The translations under genes were made by a program, and so were the position numbers. This document shows positions 61,068-64,000 of a DNA stretch of 64,000 nucleotides, in pieces. Source of the stretch: Streptomyces sp. MJM8645 (GTDB taxonomy: Bacteria; Actinomycetota; Actinomycetes; Streptomycetales; Streptomycetaceae); assembly GCF_001625365.1 (NCBI RefSeq), contig NZ_LJJF01000001.1, positions 5,276,501 through 5,340,500 on the forward strand. The letters are read 5' to 3'. Every line of letters starts with the position of its first letter. The stretch's first letter is position 1. The notes beneath the pieces were generated by a model. That model did not search any database and had not been told where the DNA came from. It saw nothing but the letters and a program-made list of their open reading frames with translations.

Positions 61068-61083
61068 ATTGGTAGAGACCACT
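61068..61083 (+). promoter_or_regulatory. DasR-like GntR operator (dre-like)
   Basis: ATTGGTAGAGACCACT agrees with the dre consensus AYTGGTCTAGACCAST at all but two central bases. DasR is the N-acetylglucosamine-sensing GntR regulator of streptomycetes. It lies ~200 bases before gap and ~100 bases after whiA. Confidence 0.45.
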
Positions 61084-61165
61084 GGCCGGGACCAACTGCC
61101 CTGACCGCCAAGGACGGTCGGCCTGATTTCGCGCCACGCCAGGTCGTCGCACGTGGCGCGATGTG

Positions 61166-61192
61166 CCCTCCCAGGCCTGGGAGGGGTAGGGT
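61166..61192 (+). promoter_or_regulatory. gap promoter with palindromic spacer
   Basis: A perfect 20-base palindrome CCCTCCCAGGCCTGGGAGGG (61166-61185) is followed after one base by the -10-like TAGGGT (61187-61192). The palindrome fills the place between -35 and -10, where a regulator would alter promoter geometry. Confidence 0.55.
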
Positions 61193-61267
61193 CATAGGCG
61201 GTCGGGGACTTCCCAAATCTCACCCCCGTCGGCTTAGCTCCGGCGTACCTAACGAGGAGATCGGTTC

Positions 61268-62275
61268 GTGACGATCCGGGTAGGCATCAACGGATTCGGC
61301 CGCATCGGCCGCAACTTCTTCCGCGCGGTCAAGGCGCAGGGCGCGGACATCGAGATCGTCGGTGTCAACGACCTCACTGACACGAAGACCCTGGCTCACC
61401 TGCTCAAGTACGACACCACCCTGGGCACCTTCCCGGGCGAGGTCTCGCACACCGAGGACAGCATCACCGTCGACGGCAAGACCTTCCAGGTCAGCGCCGA
61501 GCGTGACCCCGCCAACCTGCCGTGGGCCGCCCTGGGCGCCGACATCGTCGTCGAGTCCACCGGCATCTTCACCAAGGCCGAGGCCGCGAAGAAGCACCTC
61601 GCCGCCGGCGCGAAGAAGGTCATCATCTCGGCGCCCGCGAGCGACGAGGACGTCACCATCGTCCTGGGCGTCAACGAGGACAAGTACGACGCCGCCAACC
61701 ACTCGATCATCTCCAACGCCTCCTGCACCACCAACTGCGTGGCGCCGATGGCCAAGGTGCTGCACGAGAACTTCGGCATCGTCAAGGGCCTGATGACGAC
61801 CGTCCACGCGTTCACCAACGACCAGGTGACCCTGGACTTCCCGCACAAGGACCTGCGCCGCGCCCGTGCCGCGTCGCAGAACATCATCCCGACCTCGACC
61901 GGTGCCGCCAAGGCGACCGCCCTGGTCCTGCCGGAGCTGAAGGGCAAGCTGGACGGCACCTCGCTGCGCGTCCCGGTCCCGACCGGCTCCATCACCGACC
62001 TGGTCGTCACCCTGGAGCGCGAGGTGACCAAGGACGAGGTCAACGCCGCCTTCCAGAAGGCCTCGCAGGAGGGCCCGCTCAAGGGCATCCTGACCTACAC
62101 CGAGGACCCGATCGTCTCCTCGGACATCGTCAACGACCCGGCCTCCTGCATCTTCGACTCCCAGCTCACCATGGTCCAGGGCAACCAGGTCAAGGTGCTC
62201 GGCTGGTACGACAACGAGTGGGGCTACTCGAACCGCCTCGTCAACCTGACCTCCCTCGTCGGCGGCCAGCTCTGA
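61268..62275 (+). CDS. gap: Glyceraldehyde-3-phosphate dehydrogenase (type I)
   Basis: 335 residues from the GTG at 61268. NAD-binding GINGFGRIGRNFF, the active-site NASCTTNCVAPMAKVL with the nucleophile Cys, and the catalytic His segment TTVHAFTNDQVTLD are complete, as is the C-terminal YDNEWGYSNRLVNL. It converts glyceraldehyde 3-phosphate to 1,3-bisphosphoglycerate and starts the gap-pgk-tpi glycolytic set. A hairpin between gap and pgk may let gap be made in excess. Confidence 0.97.
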   Translation: MTIRVGINGFGRIGRNFFRAVKAQGADIEIVGVNDLTDTKTLAHLLKYDTTLGTFPGEVSHTEDSITVDGKTFQVSAERDPANLPWAALGADIVVESTGIFTKAEAAKKHLAAGAKKVIISAPASDEDVTIVLGVNEDKYDAANHSIISNASCTTNCVAPMAKVLHENFGIVKGLMTTVHAFTNDQVTLDFPHKDLRRARAASQNIIPTSTGAAKATALVLPELKGKLDGTSLRVPVPTGSITDLVVTLEREVTKDEVNAAFQKASQEGPLKGILTYTEDPIVSSDIVNDPASCIFDSQLTMVQGNQVKVLGWYDNEWGYSNRLVNLTSLVGGQL

Positions 62276-62302
62276 CGCAGCGGGAGCTGACGTGATGTAG
62301 GG

Positions 62303-62343
62303 GCGAGGGCCCGGCTGGCGCACTGTGCCGACCGGGCCCTCGC
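62303..62343 (+). terminator. Hairpin between gap and pgk
   Basis: 12-base arms GCGAGGGCCCGG (62303-62314) and CCGGGCCCTCGC (62332-62343). It is a partial terminator or mRNA-stabilising stem inside the glycolytic operon. Confidence 0.75.
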
Positions 62344-62426
62344 TCTGCGCACCAGGACTTTCCCAGGCGGCCCCTGCGCCGTGCCGCCTCTGCGCATCAA
62401 CCATCTCCCCAGGAGAGCCAATCCCC

Positions 62427-63629
62427 GTGAAGACCATCGAAGACCTCGACGTCGCCGGCAAGCGCGTGTTCGTCCGTGCCGACCTGAACGTCCCGCTGGA
62501 CGGCACCACGATCACCGACGACGGCCGGATCCGTGCCGTCGCCCCGACCATCGCCAAGCTCGTCGCGCGCGGCGCCCGGGTCGTCGTCGCCTCCCACCTC
62601 GGCCGCCCGAAGGGTGCGCCGGACCCGAAGTTCTCGCTGGCCCCGGCGGCCGTGCGCCTCGGCGAGATCCTCGGCAAGAACGTCGCCTTCGCCACCGACA
62701 CCGTGGGCGAGAGCGCCGCGTCCACCGTGGCCGCGCTGGGCGACGGCGAGGTCGCGCTGCTGGAGAACCTGCGCTTCAACGCCGGCGAGACCAGCAAGGA
62801 CGACGCCGAGCGCAAGGCCTTCGCCGAGCAGCTGGCCGCCCTCGCGGACCTGTATGTCGGCGACGGCTTCGGCGCCGTGCACCGCAAGCACGCCTCGGTC
62901 TACGACCTGCCCGGCCTGCTGCCGCACGCGGCCGGCGACCTGATCGCCACCGAGGTCGGTGTGCTCAAGAAGCTCACCGAGGAGGTCGCGCGCCCGTACG
63001 TGGTCGTGCTCGGCGGTGCCAAGGTCTCCGACAAGCTCGGCGTGATCGACAACCTGCTGAAGAAGGCCGACCGGATCCTGATCGGCGGCGGCATGGCGTA
63101 CACCTTCCTCAAGGCCAAGGGCCACGAGGTCGGCATCTCGCTGCTGCAGGAGGACCAGATCCCGGTCGTCCTGGACTACCTGAAGCGCGCCGAGGCGACG
63201 GGCGTCGAGTTCGTCCTGCCGGTGGACGTCCTGGTGTCGGCGGAGTTCCCCGACCTCAAGACCAAGGCCCCGGCCAACCCCTCGCTCGTCGCCGCGGACG
63301 CGATCCCGGCCGACCAGGAGGGCCTGGACATCGGCCCGAAGACCCGCGAGCTGTACGCGGCGAAGCTGGCCGACGCGGGCACCGTGTTCTGGAACGGCCC
63401 GATGGGTGTCTTCGAGCACCCGGACTACGCGAACGGCACCAAGGCCGTGGCCCAGGCGCTGCTCGACAGCGACGCGTTCACCGTGGTCGGTGGCGGCGAC
63501 TCCGCCGCGGCCGTCCGCATCCTGGGCTTCGACGAGAACGCATTCGGACACATCTCGACCGGCGGTGGCGCCAGCCTCGAGTACCTGGAGGGCAAGACCC
63601 TCCCCGGTCTCGCCGCCCTGGAAGGCTGA
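62427..63629 (+). CDS. pgk: Phosphoglycerate kinase
   Basis: 400 residues from the GTG at 62427 (VKTIEDLDVAGKRVFVRADL), with AGGAG at 62410-62414. It transfers phosphate from 1,3-bisphosphoglycerate to ADP. Conserved parts: VRADLNVPLDG, SHLGRPKG, ALLENLRFNAGETS, VLGGAKVSDKLGVIDNLL and the nucleotide-binding TVVGGGDSAAAV followed by FGHISTGGGASLEYLEGK. Only five bases separate its stop from tpiA. Confidence 0.97.
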   Translation: MKTIEDLDVAGKRVFVRADLNVPLDGTTITDDGRIRAVAPTIAKLVARGARVVVASHLGRPKGAPDPKFSLAPAAVRLGEILGKNVAFATDTVGESAASTVAALGDGEVALLENLRFNAGETSKDDAERKAFAEQLAALADLYVGDGFGAVHRKHASVYDLPGLLPHAAGDLIATEVGVLKKLTEEVARPYVVVLGGAKVSDKLGVIDNLLKKADRILIGGGMAYTFLKAKGHEVGISLLQEDQIPVVLDYLKRAEATGVEFVLPVDVLVSAEFPDLKTKAPANPSLVAADAIPADQEGLDIGPKTRELYAAKLADAGTVFWNGPMGVFEHPDYANGTKAVAQALLDSDAFTVVGGGDSAAAVRILGFDENAFGHISTGGGASLEYLEGKTLPGLAALEG

Positions 63630-63634
63630 AAGCA

Positions 63635-64000
63635 ATGACTGAGCGTCTCCCGCTGATGGCGGGCAACTGGAAGATGAACCTCAACCACCTTGAGGCCATC
63701 CAGCACACCCAGAAGCTGGCCTTCGCGCTGGCCGACAAGGACTACGCGGCCGTCGAGGTCGCCGTCCTGGTGCCGTTCACCGACCTGCGTTCGGTGCAGA
63801 CCCTGGTCGACGGCGACAAGCTGAAGATCAAGTACGGCTCGCAGGACATCTCGCAGCACGACTCCGGTGCCTACACCGGCGAGGTCTCCGGCCCGATGCT
63901 GGCCAAGCTGAAGTGCACCTTCGCGGTGATCGGCCACTCGGAGCGCCGCCAGTACCACGGTGAGGACGAGGCGATCGTCAACACCAAGGTCAAGGCCGCC
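63635..64000 (+). CDS. tpiA: Triosephosphate isomerase (3' end outside window)
   Basis: The first 122 residues of TIM are present from the ATG at 63635: LPLMAGNWKMNLNHLEAI with the catalytic Asn and Lys, SQDISQHDSGAYTGEVSGPM and VIGHSERRQYHGEDE with the electrophilic His. The Glu nucleophile lies beyond the window end. It follows pgk by five bases and should be cotranscribed with gap and pgk. Confidence 0.96.
   Translation, partial: MTERLPLMAGNWKMNLNHLEAIQHTQKLAFALADKDYAAVEVAVLVPFTDLRSVQTLVDGDKLKIKYGSQDISQHDSGAYTGEVSGPMLAKLKCTFAVIGHSERRQYHGEDEAIVNTKVKAA

Larger units (their letters stand above)
60971..61267 (+). promoter_or_regulatory. whiA-gap intergenic region
   Basis: This 297-base gap holds three notable sites: a short repeat of GGACGGGATACCCGGAC after whiA, the DasR-like box at 61068-61083, and the gap promoter with its palindrome at 61166-61192. 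The sequence AACGAGGAG at 61251-61259, eight bases before the GTG at 61268, is the ribosome binding site. Confidence 0.6.

Overview
The window is very GC-rich (except the first ~3.3 kb) and has streptomycete hallmarks: GTG/TTG starts, many leaderless-looking promoters, the sporulation genes whiI and whiA, a conservon (cvnABCD plus P450), a Rok7B7-like regulator, and the uvrC-rapZ-yvcK-whiA-gap-pgk-tpi block. It is most likely a Streptomyces or Kitasatospora chromosome. Functional calls come from reading motifs in the translated sequence. SCO gene numbers and family names are recalled, not searched.

Region 1 (1-3.8 kb) is accessory DNA of lower GC. It holds three consecutive polymorphic-toxin C-terminal cassettes with their immunity genes. 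In each, the toxin stop and immunity start overlap by one base (TAATG, TAGTG, TAATG), and two are followed by a hairpin. Two toxins keep a decayed YYVLAG-type Rhs/pretoxin junction, and the third is a frameshifted deaminase pseudogene next to an intact SUKH-type immunity gene. The region ends in a scarred IS30 transposase tail joined to a tyrosine-recombinase tail.

Region 2 (3.8-44.5 kb) is mostly core: DUF3710, malQ, pepN, a PQQ-propeller protein, a ROK regulator, dxs, a GT39 glycosyltransferase, fadB-fadA for beta-oxidation, rnd, whiI, DUF3000, and the coproporphyrin-type heme genes hemE, cgoX/hemY and hemQ. Next come a multinuclear iron oxidase (DUF692/MNIO) gene with a TIGR04222 membrane protein whose tail has 11 cysteines in a Cys-Gly-Ser repeat, and a second TIGR04222 protein. 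The region continues with an acetyltransferase, an unknown anchored protein, a metallo-beta-lactamase-fold hydrolase, a five-gene conservon ending in a P450 without the ExxR arginine, msrB, murC, a small stress-like protein and a RibD-type reductase.

Region 3 (44.5-64 kb) holds zapE, a truncated RelE-type toxin with its orphan antitoxin, then uvrB, terD, terC (with a probable yybP-ykoY manganese riboswitch), an MBL hydrolase, a mycothiol-dependent isomerase-like protein, uvrA, a Rieske lipoprotein, uvrC, an unannotated 41-codon ORF, rapZ, yvcK, whiA, gap, pgk and the start of tpiA. All three UvrABC subunits lie within 12 kb. From memory, regions 2 and 3 match loci on opposite arms of the S. 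coelicolor chromosome (SCO60xx and SCO19xx), so the join near 44.5-46.1 kb looks like a rearrangement breakpoint.

The strongest candidates for new biology are the MNIO/Cys-repeat membrane protein pair at 30.0-33.4 kb and the toxin-immunity cassette array at 0-3.1 kb.
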